Position numbers and translations under genes: made by a program. DNA of 60,014 nt from positions 1 to 60,014 of the forward strand of contig CADAVB010000003.1 of NCBI GenBank assembly GCA_902791165.1, read 5' to 3'. Under the pieces are notes generated by a model that worked only from the letters and a program-made list of their open reading frames with translations, did no database searches and was not told where the DNA came from. Positions within the stretch are counted from its first letter, which is position 1. Every line of letters begins with the position of its first letter. Below, piece after piece: positions 41,568 through 50,061 of the stretch. The DNA comes from an uncultured Bacteroidia bacterium. GTDB lineage: Bacteria > Bacteroidota > Bacteroidia > Bacteroidales > F082.

Positions 41568-42069
41568 ACTTTTTCTTCTTCGCGACTTTCAGAATCTCTT
41601 CATACAATTCGTCTTCGCCGCCTTCAACGTAGCCCGTGTGTTGCCACACCAGTTTGCCATTGCCATCGAAGAGGAAGGTGTGCGGCGGGTTGCTCACGTT
41701 CATGGCGCGCTTGAGGTCGCTGTTCACGTCAAGCAGGATGTTGAAATCCCAACCTTTGCCTTCCACGGTGGGTTTCACCTTCGCCGTGGAGCGCGAGTCG
41801 TCGATGCTGACGGCGTAAATCTTCACACCAGTTTCATCTTGCCAGTCGGTGTAAACGTCGTTCAGGGCGTTGTGCTCCTTGATGCAGGGACCGCACCAAG
41901 TGGCCCAGAAAGTCAGTACGATAGGTTTGCCGTTGTTCGTCAGTTTGGCGATGTTCACGTCCTTGCCGTTCAAGTCTTTTACAGTAACATTCGGAAGGTC
42001 CGATTTCGATTGCGCGTGAAGGCCCGTCACCATCAAGGCCATCAGCAGAATTGTCATTAGTTTTTTCAT
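41566..42069 (-). CDS. TlpA-like thiol:disulfide oxidoreductase
   Basis: 167 residues. A signal peptide (MKKLMTILLMALMVTGLHAQ) precedes a single redoxin domain with FWATWCGPCIKEH (active-site WCGPC at about 57-61), SIDDS and the cis-Pro loop VSNPPHTFLF (about 127-136). Such proteins reduce or isomerise disulfides in the periplasm, for example in cytochrome maturation or to repair exported proteins. It is the first gene of a set with DUF6029 and Omp28, transcribed from the region holding the composite repeat. No membrane anchor is seen, so it is soluble or held by partners. Confidence 0.9.
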   Translation of the reverse strand: MKKLMTILLMALMVTGLHAQSKSDLPNVTVKDLNGKDVNIAKLTNNGKPIVLTFWATWCGPCIKEHNALNDVYTDWQDETGVKIYAVSIDDSRSTAKVKPTVEGKGWDFNILLDVNSDLKRAMNVSNPPHTFLFDGNGKLVWQHTGYVEGGEDELYEEILKVAKKKK

Positions 42070-42108
42070 TGTAATAATTGATTTAAAGATTTAATATTCA
42101 AAGAGTTA

Positions 42109-42198
42109 TAATTTCTAATTTCAAGATATCGGACGCAAGCATTGCGTCCCTACCTCCTACCTCCTACCTCCTACTTCCTACCTCCTACCTCATACTTC
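42109..42198 (-). repeat. Composite intergenic element: purine-rich array plus palindrome (copy 2)
   Basis: Read on the minus strand from the manA stop, GTAGGAG-type words repeat to 42150. The hairpin GGACGCAA (42142-42149), loop TGC, TTGCGTCC (42131-42138) follows, then GATATCTTGAAATTAGAAATTATA, split here by a line for length and ending near 42109. Order and wording match the element at 18125-18210. The AT-rich 42070-42108 segment is the TlpA leader. Confidence 0.8.
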
Positions 42199-43194
42199 CT
42201 ACTTCTCTTCAATTTGGCAATACACCTCCAAAAGCTTACAATACTCTTCCGCCCTGATGCTCACTTTCTTGATGAGATTCGGAATCAGGATACATTCACC
42301 TTGTTTTACAAAAACCGCGCCATTCTCCCACGTTAGTGAAAATTTTCCTTCCAAAGGCATTAAAATCACGAAAGAATCGAGGTTGCTGTAGTCCTTTTGC
42401 ATCTCGCCTTGAAGTTGGAGCAAGTTGGTCGCAAAGTACTGACAATCAACGACGGGGACGGTCTTGTTCATCACATCGGCCACCTCGGTTCTGTAGCTTT
42501 CGGGCATTCTTCCGTCGATGGCCTCAACGGATTGGGCAACGTGCAGCTCGCGCGGCATCCCCGCCACATCGATGCGGTCCCAGTCGTAGATGCGGTAGGT
42601 CGTGTCGCTCGTTTGTTGGATTTCGGCCACCATGATTCCCGGACCGAGTGCGTGAACACGCCCGGCAGGAATGAAGAAAACATCATTTTTTGCGACCTTT
42701 TCACGGTTCAAAACCTGCTGCAAAGCATTATTTTTCAACACATTGGCATAATCTTCCCGACTCATTTCGCGGTTGAAGCCCATGACGAGTTCCGCGTCTT
42801 GGTCGGCCTGCATCACATACCACATCTCTGTCTTGCCGTAGCCGATTTCACGTTTTTCGGCCAGTTCGTCGTCTGGATGCACCTGCACCGACAGCCAGTC
42901 GTTGGCATCGATGATTTTCAGCAACAGCGGGAACTGCTCGCCGTATTTGTCGAACACGCTCTCCCCTACCAAGTCGCCCATGAAAGTTTCCACGAGGTCG
43001 TTGATTTCGTCGCCCTCGAAGTCGCCATTGGCCACTTGGCTCTGTTCGTCCCATAGGCCCGACAGCAGCCACGCCTCGCCGCAATTGGGCAATGGGCCAT
43101 AGTCCATGCCCAGTTGCTCCTTGATTTTGCGTCCGCCCCATATCTTATCTTTGAAGATGGGCTTGAATTTTAGGGGATACAGTACATTTTGCAT
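42199..43194 (-). CDS. manA: Mannose-6-phosphate isomerase, class I
   Basis: 331 residues from the ATG at 43194. Fifty-four in-frame upstream codons lie over the promoter of the divergent gene and are rejected. Matches are YPLKFKPIFKDKIWGGRKI (about 5-23), SVQVHPDDELA (about 104-114, zinc His), KTEMWYVM (about 122-129) and IPAGRVHALGPGIMVAEIQQTSDTTYR split over about 174-200 (second His/Glu set). It interconverts mannose-6-phosphate and fructose-6-phosphate, feeding GDP-mannose synthesis for surface glycans. It is the short Bacteroidota-type enzyme rather than the longer E. coli form (391). Divergent promoter pair with the M20 gene. Confidence 0.93.
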   Translation of the reverse strand: MQNVLYPLKFKPIFKDKIWGGRKIKEQLGMDYGPLPNCGEAWLLSGLWDEQSQVANGDFEGDEINDLVETFMGDLVGESVFDKYGEQFPLLLKIIDANDWLSVQVHPDDELAEKREIGYGKTEMWYVMQADQDAELVMGFNREMSREDYANVLKNNALQQVLNREKVAKNDVFFIPAGRVHALGPGIMVAEIQQTSDTTYRIYDWDRIDVAGMPRELHVAQSVEAIDGRMPESYRTEVADVMNKTVPVVDCQYFATNLLQLQGEMQKDYSNLDSFVILMPLEGKFSLTWENGAVFVKQGECILIPNLIKKVSIRAEEYCKLLEVYCQIEEK

Positions 43195-43214
43195 TGTCCG
43201 TCGAAATTTGCGGG

Positions 43215-43222
43215 CAAAGATA
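43215..43222 (-). promoter_or_regulatory. -7 box for manA
   Basis: TATCTTTG on the minus strand, 21 nt upstream of the manA ATG. Confidence 0.55.
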
Positions 43223-43266
43223 ATACAATTCTTTGAACTGACAAGACCACCGTTGATGAAAAAACC

Positions 43267-43274
43267 ATACCTTT
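43267..43274 (+). promoter_or_regulatory. -7 box for the M20 hydrolase gene
   Basis: TACCTTTG, 22 nt before the ATG at 43297. The in-frame TTG at 43273 is inside this box and is not used. Confidence 0.55.
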
Positions 43275-43296
43275 GCCCGTCAAACCATTTCGAGCC

Positions 43297-44436
43297 ATGC
43301 AAAACCTTATCGAACTGCGGCATATCCTCCACGCGCACCCCGAACTTTCGGGGCAAGAAGTCCTGACTAACAGAATCTTAAACGAATGGGTAAAGCAAAC
43401 CCGCCCCGACCTGTTAATAGAGAAAATCGGCGGCTACGGTTTGGCCGCTATATTTAAAGGTGCAAAACCCGGCAAGCGCATCCTCATCCGTGGCGACATC
43501 GACGCGCTGCACATTCCAGAACCTAACGACTTGCCTTATCGTTCTCAGAACCAAGGCATTTCGCACAAATGCGGCCACGATGGCCATGCCACCATCCTTT
43601 GCGGCTTGGCGCAATGGCTCGGCGAGCAACGCCCCGACCAAGGCGAAGTGGTGCTGCTTTTCCAGCCCGCCGAAGAAACAGGACATGGCGCGCAAGCCAT
43701 CCTCAACGACCCACAATTTGCCCAAATCAAGCCCGATGTGGCCTACGGATTGCATAACCTGCCCAGCTTCGAGAAAGGACAAATCTTAGTCAAAGAAGGC
43801 TGCTTTGCAGCGGCATCGTTTGGCTTAAAAATGACCTTTGATGGTCGCACGGCACACGCCTCGCAGCCCGAAACAGGACACAGCCCTTCGGAACTGTTGG
43901 CCTTGCTCATCCACCAATTGGAAAAGAAACGCGAACAACTGAAAGCCGTGAAGCCGCTGACGACTTTCGTCATCACGCACGCCATTTTGGGCGAGGAAAC
44001 CTTCGGCGTCGCACCTGGCCATGCCGAGATTTGGCTCACCTTGCGCAGCCATGACGACCGCAACCTCCAACTGATGGCCACACAAATCATCGAACTTTGT
44101 CGCGCCAAGTCCAAAGACCACCTTTTTGACTTCAACTTCTCCGAACACGAGGCCTTTTCCGCCACCAATAGCGACCCTAACTGCGTGAAAACCATTGAAC
44201 AAGCCGCAAAGAATCTTGAACTCAACCTCACCCACTTGAACGAGCCTTTCCGCTGGTCGGAGGACTTCGGAAGGTTCGAAACTGTCTGCCCGATAGGCTT
44301 TTTCGGCCTCGGCTCCAGCACCGAACAGCCCGCCCTGCACAATCCCGAATTCGACTTCCCCGATGACATTTTGGAAGTGGGCATGGGGATGTTTTGGGAG
44401 ATTATTCGCCTTGAGTTGGAGGGGGCTAATGCCTAA
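43297..44436 (+). CDS. M20 family amidohydrolase (N-acyl amino acid or peptide hydrolase)
   Basis: 379 residues from the ATG at 43297. A two-metal M20D-type fold. HILHAHPELSGQE lies near the N-terminus (about 7-19), and metal ligands are in ISHKCGHDGHATIL (about 87-100) and PAEETGHGAQAIL (about 124-136), with a further His in YGLHNLPSF (about 148-156). A dimerisation insert follows at about 170-285. The family includes hippurate hydrolase, N-acetyl-diaminopimelate deacetylase and indole-acetyl-amino-acid hydrolases, so the substrate is open. There is no signal peptide, so it is cytoplasmic. A weak terminator follows at 44437. Confidence 0.87.
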   Translation: MQNLIELRHILHAHPELSGQEVLTNRILNEWVKQTRPDLLIEKIGGYGLAAIFKGAKPGKRILIRGDIDALHIPEPNDLPYRSQNQGISHKCGHDGHATILCGLAQWLGEQRPDQGEVVLLFQPAEETGHGAQAILNDPQFAQIKPDVAYGLHNLPSFEKGQILVKEGCFAAASFGLKMTFDGRTAHASQPETGHSPSELLALLIHQLEKKREQLKAVKPLTTFVITHAILGEETFGVAPGHAEIWLTLRSHDDRNLQLMATQIIELCRAKSKDHLFDFNFSEHEAFSATNSDPNCVKTIEQAAKNLELNLTHLNEPFRWSEDFGRFETVCPIGFFGLGSSTEQPALHNPEFDFPDDILEVGMGMFWEIIRLELEGANA

Positions 44437-44472
44437 CAAAAAAGCAGCACTTCAAAAATTAGCTGCATTTTG
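44437..44472 (+). terminator. Probable weak terminator of the M20 gene
   Basis: CAAAA...GCAGC (44437-44448) can pair with GCTGC...TTTTG (44462-44472) around an A-rich loop. A short T-rich stretch follows. Confidence 0.4.
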
Positions 44473-44548
44473 TTTTCCAACTCACAAATTTTTCGCAACT
44501 TTGCAACCTCAACGATTAAACAACTAAACAATCAACAATAATCAACAC

Positions 44549-45847
44549 ATGAAAAGAGACGAAAAAATCTTTGATCTGATTCGCCAAGAGAAAGAGCGTC
44601 AGATGCACGGAATCGAGCTCATCGCTTCGGAAAACTTTGTCAGTGAGCAAGTTCTGGAGGCCATGGGTTCTGTCATGACCAACAAATACGCTGAGGGTTA
44701 TCCCGGCAAGCGTTACTACGGCGGCTGCCAAATCGTGGACCAGAGCGAGCAAATCGCCATCGACCGCGCCTGCCAGCTGTTCAACGCCACCTTCGCTAAT
44801 GTGCAGCCCCACTCGGGCGCACAGGCCAACATGGCCGTGATGCAAGCACTGCTTGAACCCGGCGACACCTTCATGGGCCTCGACCTCTCGCACGGTGGTC
44901 ACCTCTCGCACGGCAGCCCGGTCAATGCTTCGGGTATGCTCTACAAGCCCGTCGCCTACCATGTGGCCAAGGAAACCGGCCGCGTCGATTACGACGAAAT
45001 GGAGAAGATTGCCCTCGAGTGCAAGCCCCGCCTCATCGTTGCCGGTGCTTCGGCCTACAGCCGCGACTGGGACTATAAGCGCATGCGCGCCATCGCCGAC
45101 CAAGTGGGTGCCGTCCTCATGGCCGACATCAGTCACCCCGCCGGCTTGATAGCCAAAGGTTTGCTCAACGACCCGTTGGAGTACTGCCACATCATCACCA
45201 CCACCACCCACAAGACCCTGCGCGGTCCCCGTGGCGGCTTGATCCTCATGCGTAACGATTTCGAAGACCCGCGTGGCCGCACCACCCCGAAGGGCGAAGT
45301 GAAGATGATGTCCGCTTTGATTAACAGCGCCGTGTTCCCAGGCATCCAAGGCGGTCCGCTCGAGCACGTCATCGCCTCCAAGGCTGTTGCCTTCGGCGAA
45401 GCCCTCAGCGACGAGTACATGGAATACATCCAACAGGTGAGAAAGAACGCCGCCTTCATGGCCAGAGCGTTCATGGACAAGGGCTACGATGTCATCAGCG
45501 GTGGCACCGACAACCACTCCATGCTCATCGACCTGCGTGGCAAGTTCCCGGAAATCACCGGTAAGATGGTGGAAAACACCCTCGTTTTGGCCGACATCAC
45601 CGTGAACAAGAACATGGTGCCCTTCGACACGCGCTCGCCGTTCCTGACCTCTGGTCTGCGCGTCGGCACGCCCGCCATCACCACCCGTGGCCTGAAGCAA
45701 GACAAGATGGCCGTCATCGTTGATTTGATCGACGACGTCATCAGCGATATCAACCCCGAGACCAAGACCGCTTCGGAGGCCAAGATTGCCGCCGTCCGCG
45801 CCGAGGTGAACAAGCTGATGAAGGACTACCCGCTATTCGCTTGGTAA
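44549..45847 (+). CDS. glyA: Serine hydroxymethyltransferase
   Basis: 432 residues. A PLP fold-type I enzyme. [21 protein letters not shown] is split near 23-43, [15 protein letters not shown] at about 50-64 and [10 protein letters not shown] at about 89-98. The PLP Lys is in [14 protein letters not shown] (K about 222). GlyA converts serine and tetrahydrofolate to glycine and methylene-THF, the main source of one-carbon units. GcvH of the glycine cleavage system is also encoded in this window. C-ending codon bias is strong, consistent with high expression. Single gene with a strong terminator. Confidence 0.97.
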   Translation: MKRDEKIFDLIRQEKERQMHGIELIASENFVSEQVLEAMGSVMTNKYAEGYPGKRYYGGCQIVDQSEQIAIDRACQLFNATFANVQPHSGAQANMAVMQALLEPGDTFMGLDLSHGGHLSHGSPVNASGMLYKPVAYHVAKETGRVDYDEMEKIALECKPRLIVAGASAYSRDWDYKRMRAIADQVGAVLMADISHPAGLIAKGLLNDPLEYCHIITTTTHKTLRGPRGGLILMRNDFEDPRGRTTPKGEVKMMSALINSAVFPGIQGGPLEHVIASKAVAFGEALSDEYMEYIQQVRKNAAFMARAFMDKGYDVISGGTDNHSMLIDLRGKFPEITGKMVENTLVLADITVNKNMVPFDTRSPFLTSGLRVGTPAITTRGLKQDKMAVIVDLIDDVISDINPETKTASEAKIAAVRAEVNKLMKDYPLFAW

Positions 45848-45858
45848 GCCTCAACAAG

Positions 45859-45897
45859 AAGAAGCGTCCGATTCACCGAATCGGACGCTTCTTGTTT
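45859..45897 (+). terminator. glyA Rho-independent terminator
   Basis: AAGAAGCGTCCGATTC (45859-45874) pairs perfectly with GAATCGGACGCTTCTT (45878-45893) around ACC, then GTTTT follows. This is among the strongest hairpins in the window. Confidence 0.92.
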
Positions 45898-45931
45898 TAG
45901 TAGATGTGCAAATCTTCACATTGGTGCGAGG

Positions 45932-46396
45932 TTATCTACAGAAGCGGAAGTTCCATCCTACAGTAACCAACAAGCCATAGACATAGTCACCAGATGTATT
46001 ATGTATCAAAAATAGTCCTCCGCCAAAATCCAAATTATCGAAACTTGCTCCTCCCACAAGCGACTGTCTGATATAATCACGACCCCGAAAGTTGTGATAG
46101 CCTGCATGATAATCAAACATACCAGCCCATTTGTTTCTGCTGGTGTAAGCACGGACTCCTCCATGAGCGATGTATGCAGGGTAACTATCAACTAAGGAGC
46201 CGTTTGCCATAACAAGTGAAATACCTCCACCCGCAGAGGCTTGGATATACGGATTGAATTGATAACCAGCATCCACAAAAACGCCACCATAAAGACTTGG
46301 GCGGATAAAGAAACCTTGACAACGAGGAGATCCATTTTGCGCAAAGGAAGGAATAGCCATCATAGCTATTACCAGAACTAAAAACAATTTTTTCAA
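45932..46396 (-). CDS. Small secreted beta-barrel-like protein, TTG start
   Basis: 154 residues. The start is a TTG at 46396. The first residues MKKLFLVLVIAMMAIPSFAQ form a textbook signal peptide, so the TTG is most likely used, and there is no in-frame ATG before it in a good place. The mature part alternates polar and hydrophobic residues with many Gly and aromatics (PSLYGGVFVDAGYQFNPY, IQASAGGGISLVM, YVYGLLVTVGWNFRF) and ends in a strand with FRFCR. It may be a small outer-membrane barrel or surface protein. No family is recognised. It is independent of elbB, 29 nt downstream of it. Confidence 0.6.
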   Translation of the reverse strand: MKKLFLVLVIAMMAIPSFAQNGSPRCQGFFIRPSLYGGVFVDAGYQFNPYIQASAGGGISLVMANGSLVDSYPAYIAHGGVRAYTSRNKWAGMFDYHAGYHNFRGRDYIRQSLVGGASFDNLDFGGGLFLIHNTSGDYVYGLLVTVGWNFRFCR

Positions 46397-46425
46397 AAGA
46401 ATTAGGTTTAAGTTATTGAATTAAG

Positions 46426-47085
46426 TTATTTTCCATCTAAATAATCTACTATTGTTCCCACCAAGTTGTAGGCGCCGTCGTAAACATCCTTCAGCGTGGC
46501 ATCGAGCATGTAGGCCGGCGTAGTGAAGACCAATTCAGCGTTGTCGGCGCACACATCGCCGTTTTCCGTCTGCACGTGCTGAGCACCCATTTTGTAAATG
46601 TTGTCGGCATCGGGTGTGCTTTCGTTGCCCAAGGTGACGCACACGTCGGGAATCAGCTTGGCGAACATCACCGGCGCAATGCACATTCCGCCGATGGGTT
46701 TCTTGGCCTCGTGCATTTCGAGGATGGCGCGGGCAACGTCGGGCTGCACTTCCATCTCCGCGCCTTTGTAGGCATAGTCGCAGAGGTTTTTGGCCACGCC
46801 GTAGCCGCCGCTAAAGAGCAGCGCGTCAAAGTCCTCGGCTTTGAATTCCTCGACGGGACGCACGTTGCTTCGGGCCAAGCGAGCGGCCTCGGTCAGTATG
46901 TTGCGCTTCTCTTTGGTCTGCTTGTCGGTCAGATGGTCGATGACCTCGGTTTGCGGACGGTCGGGCGCAAAGCACTGATATTCACAATGATGCTGCTCAA
47001 TGGAGAGCAAAAGGGTGATGGCTTCGTTGATTTCGCTGCCATCTTTGCGGCCACAACCGGCCAAGATTACTGCAAATTTCTTCAT
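46426..47085 (-). CDS. elbB: Isoprenoid biosynthesis glyoxalase-like protein ElbB
   Basis: 219 residues of the DJ-1/PfpI superfamily. VILAGCGRKDGSEINEA (about 6-22) and FSGGYGVAKNLCDYA (about 91-105) are characteristic of ElbB, and the nucleophile-elbow Cys is in IGGMCIAPVM (about 133-142). ElbB (ElbA) was linked to isoprenoid synthesis in E. coli and has weak glyoxalase activity in vitro. Its main role is not settled. Cytoplasmic, with no signal peptide. Divergent from thiL with a promoter pair between them. Confidence 0.92.
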   Translation of the reverse strand: MKKFAVILAGCGRKDGSEINEAITLLLSIEQHHCEYQCFAPDRPQTEVIDHLTDKQTKEKRNILTEAARLARSNVRPVEEFKAEDFDALLFSGGYGVAKNLCDYAYKGAEMEVQPDVARAILEMHEAKKPIGGMCIAPVMFAKLIPDVCVTLGNESTPDADNIYKMGAQHVQTENGDVCADNAELVFTTPAYMLDATLKDVYDGAYNLVGTIVDYLDGK

Positions 47086-47108
47086 GGTGCGTGTATTTGA
47101 TTTGGTGG

Positions 47109-47116
47109 CAAAGATA
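47109..47116 (-). promoter_or_regulatory. -7 box for elbB
   Basis: TATCTTTG on the minus strand, 24 nt upstream of the elbB ATG. Confidence 0.55.
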
Positions 47117-47139
47117 CAACTTTTTTGAACAAAAAGCCT

Positions 47140-47147
47140 TACTTTTG
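47140..47147 (+). promoter_or_regulatory. -7 box for thiL
   Basis: TACTTTTG, 19 nt before the thiL ATG. Confidence 0.55.
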
Positions 47148-47165
47148 CAGCCTAATTAATAAGGT

Positions 47166-48218
47166 ATGGAAGAACAGAACATCACCCGCACTGAACTGGA
47201 CGAACTCGGCGAGTTTGGCCTTATCGACCATCTGACAACGGATTTCCCTTTGCGCAACGCCTCCTCGCTGAAAGGCGTGGGCGACGATGCCGCCGTCATC
47301 AACCATGAAGGCTATCGCACGCTCGTTTCCGTCGATATGCTCATCGAGGGCATCCATTTCGACATGACTTACTGCCCACTGAAGCACCTCGGCTATAAGG
47401 CCGCCGTCAGCAATTTCTCAGACATTTACGCCATGAACGGCACCCCGACGCAGATTGTGGTTGGATTGGGCGTTTCGAACCGCTTTTCCACCGAGGCGTT
47501 GGAAGAACTGTATTCCGGCATCCGTTTGGCTTGCGAACGCTATAATGTGGATATGGTGGGCGGCGACACCACGAGCAGCAAGACGGGCTTAGTCATCTCC
47601 ATCACGGTCGTCGGCATGGCCAAAGAGGAAGACATCGTCTATCGCAGCGGCGCGAAGAAAAACGACCTGCTTTGTGTGACGGGCGATTTGGGTGGTGCCT
47701 ACATTGGTCTGCTCATTCTCGAACGCGAGAAGGTGGAGTTCCTCTCCAATCCGAACATGCAGCCACAGCTGAAAGGCATGGAGTATGTGCTGGAACGCCA
47801 ACTCAAACCCGAAGCTCGAAAAGACATCGTGGAACAATTCAAGACTTTAGGCATCAAGCCAACTTCGATGATTGACATTTCAGATGGCTTGGCTTCTGAA
47901 ATCCTGCACCTCTGCAAGGAATCCAAGGTAGGCTGCCAACTTTATGAAGAGAAAATCCCCATCGACCCGACCACCGACCGCATGGCTAAGGCGTTCCAGA
48001 TTGTGCCTTCGGTGGCGGCTCTGAGCGGCGGCGAGGATTACGAACTGCTCTTCACCATTGACCAGAAGGACTACGAAAAGATTCAGACCCTTTCGGCTGA
48101 CGTTACCGTTATCGGCTACATGACCGACAAGATGGGGGTTGCCGAGATGATTACGCCCGACAACCATGTCATTCCGATTAAGGCGCAAGGCTGGGACCAT
48201 TTGAAAAAGCATGACTGA
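47166..48218 (+). CDS. thiL: Thiamine-monophosphate kinase
   Basis: 350 residues. A PurM-like ATP-binding fold with GVGDDAAVINHEGY (about 39-52), VSVDMLIEGIHFDMTY (about 56-71), KAAVSNFSDIYAMNG (about 81-95) and MIDISDGLASEI (about 236-247). ThiL phosphorylates thiamine monophosphate to the cofactor thiamine diphosphate. No thiamine riboswitch was seen in its short leader, so regulation is probably not by TPP. It overlaps uvrC by 8 nt, so translation is coupled. Confidence 0.93.
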   Translation: MEEQNITRTELDELGEFGLIDHLTTDFPLRNASSLKGVGDDAAVINHEGYRTLVSVDMLIEGIHFDMTYCPLKHLGYKAAVSNFSDIYAMNGTPTQIVVGLGVSNRFSTEALEELYSGIRLACERYNVDMVGGDTTSSKTGLVISITVVGMAKEEDIVYRSGAKKNDLLCVTGDLGGAYIGLLILEREKVEFLSNPNMQPQLKGMEYVLERQLKPEARKDIVEQFKTLGIKPTSMIDISDGLASEILHLCKESKVGCQLYEEKIPIDPTTDRMAKAFQIVPSVAALSGGEDYELLFTIDQKDYEKIQTLSADVTVIGYMTDKMGVAEMITPDNHVIPIKAQGWDHLKKHD

Positions 48219-50031
48219 CCACCCCGAAATAGTGAAACAAAAACTCGCTGCGCTACCCAACAAGCCCGGCGTTTATCGCTATTTCGACCAAAAAGGCGAA
48301 TTGATTTACGTCGGCAAGGCCAAAAACCTGAAACGCCGCGTCAGCAGTTATTTCAACAAGGAACAAACGGGCAAGACGCGCGTTCTGGTGAGCAAAATCG
48401 CCGACCTCGAATACAGCATCGTCGATTCGGAGTCGGAGGCGCTGCTGCTTGAAAACACAATGATCAAGCAGTACAAGCCGCGCTACAACATCATGCTCAA
48501 GGACGACAAGACTTACCCCTGGATTTGCATCAAAAAAGAGGCTTTTCCGCGCATTTTCCTCACGCGAAGAAAGGTGAACGACGGCTCGGAATATTTCGGC
48601 CCCTACCCTTCTGTTCGCACAGCCCATATCTTGTTGGATTTGCTCGGTCAGGCCTACAAGATACGCTCCTGCCGCACGCCTTTGACGGAACTCGGCGTGG
48701 AGAAAAAGAAGTACAAAGTTTGCCTCGACTACCACATCCACAAGTGCAACGGCCCGTGTGAAGGCCTGATTTCCAAGGCCGACTACAACGCCATGATTTC
48801 AGAAATCCGAGAAATCATCAAGGGCAACATGGGCAGCGTGTTGCGCGAACTGAAAGCCCAAATGATGGACCACGCCTCGCGCATGGAGTTTGAGGAAGCC
48901 CAAGAAATCAAGGTAAAATTTGACCTCTTGGAGGAATATCGCAGCCGCTCAACGGTGGTCAGCGCAACGATTCACAACGTGGAAGTGTATTCCTTCGTCG
49001 ATGACGGCGAAGCGTTCTATGTCAATTTCATGAAGGTGGTTGATGGCGCAGTGGTGCAAAGTCATTCGTTTGAGATGAAACGCCGCTTGGAAGAAACTGC
49101 CGAAGAGCTTTTGTTGCTGGCTATCACCGAGTTGCGACAGCAGTTCGACAAGCTGGCTTCGGAAATCATCGTTCCCGTAAAGTTGGATTATGCCATTGAG
49201 AATGTGGATGTTACCGTGCCGCAACGTGGCGACAAGCTGAAACTTTTAGACCTTTCGCGCCGCAACGCCATGCAATATCGCATCGACCTTGAAAAACAGC
49301 GCACTCTCGTGGACCCAGAACGCCACCAAAAACGGGTGCTTGGTCGCCTGAAAGAAGCCCTGCAATTGGAACAAATGCCCGAAGTCATCGAGTGCTTCGA
49401 CAATTCCAACTTCCAAGGCGACTACGCTGTGGCAGGCATGGTGCAGTTTGTGAACGGCAAGCCCAACAAAGCCGCTTACCGCCATTTCAACATCAAGACG
49501 GTGGAAGGCCCCGACGACTACGCCTCAATGAAGGAAGTGGTGCGTCGTCGCTATTCAAGGCTGATTGAGGAGGGCAAGTCTTTGCCCAACCTCATCATCA
49601 CCGATGGCGGCAAAGGCCAGATGGAAGTGGTGCGACAAGTGATTGAAGATGAGCTGAATATCAAAATCCCCATTGCAGGTTTGGCCAAGGACGACCGTCA
49701 CCGCACCAACGAATTGCTGTTTGGATTTCCGCCGCGTGTGGTGGGCTTGAAACCCAATTCCGAGGAATTCCGCCTGCTGACGCACATTCAAGACGAGGTG
49801 CATCGTTTTGCCATCACTTTCCACCGCAAGAAGTTCGAGAAGGGCTTCTTGCATTCCGAATTGGCCGACATCAAAGGCATCGGGAAGAAGACAGCCGAGA
49901 AACTATTGCTCGAATTGAAGTCGGTGAAAGGCATCAAAGAGGCCACATTGGAGCGGTTGTCGGAAATCGTCGGGCCGGCGAAGGCTGAAATCGTTCATAA
50001 TCACTTTATAGCACAAAAAAAGCCAGCATGA
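48211..50031 (+). CDS. uvrC: Excinuclease ABC subunit C
   Basis: 606 residues, the normal length. The N-terminal GIY-YIG nuclease reads PGVYRYFDQKGELIYVGKAK (about 19-38) with the conserved Tyr and Arg in KRRVSSYF. A UvrB-binding UVR helix pair lies at about 205-240, an RNase H-like second nuclease domain at about 370-530 (ECFDNSNFQG, FDNS start) and helix-hairpin-helix repeats at the end (IKGIGKKTAEKLL). UvrC makes both incisions around bulky DNA lesions after UvrA-UvrB loading. It overlaps thiL by 8 nt and shares its promoter. Confidence 0.96.
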   Translation: MTDHPEIVKQKLAALPNKPGVYRYFDQKGELIYVGKAKNLKRRVSSYFNKEQTGKTRVLVSKIADLEYSIVDSESEALLLENTMIKQYKPRYNIMLKDDKTYPWICIKKEAFPRIFLTRRKVNDGSEYFGPYPSVRTAHILLDLLGQAYKIRSCRTPLTELGVEKKKYKVCLDYHIHKCNGPCEGLISKADYNAMISEIREIIKGNMGSVLRELKAQMMDHASRMEFEEAQEIKVKFDLLEEYRSRSTVVSATIHNVEVYSFVDDGEAFYVNFMKVVDGAVVQSHSFEMKRRLEETAEELLLLAITELRQQFDKLASEIIVPVKLDYAIENVDVTVPQRGDKLKLLDLSRRNAMQYRIDLEKQRTLVDPERHQKRVLGRLKEALQLEQMPEVIECFDNSNFQGDYAVAGMVQFVNGKPNKAAYRHFNIKTVEGPDDYASMKEVVRRRYSRLIEEGKSLPNLIITDGGKGQMEVVRQVIEDELNIKIPIAGLAKDDRHRTNELLFGFPPRVVGLKPNSEEFRLLTHIQDEVHRFAITFHRKKFEKGFLHSELADIKGIGKKTAEKLLLELKSVKGIKEATLERLSEIVGPAKAEIVHNHFIAQKKPA

Positions 50032-50056
50032 CGCTGGCTTTTGTCTTGTTTTTTTT
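50018..50056. terminator. Bidirectional terminator between uvrC and tonB
   Basis: AAAAGCCAGC (50018-50027) pairs with GCTGGCTTTT (50033-50042) around ATGAC. T-runs follow on both strands, so it can end thiL-uvrC and the convergent tonB unit. The uvrC stop codon lies in the loop. Confidence 0.9.
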
Positions 50057-50061
50057 CAGTC

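Noticed and set aside
44516-45700. 394-codon minus frame antisense to glyA
   Set aside because: A shadow frame over a complete, well-conserved glyA.
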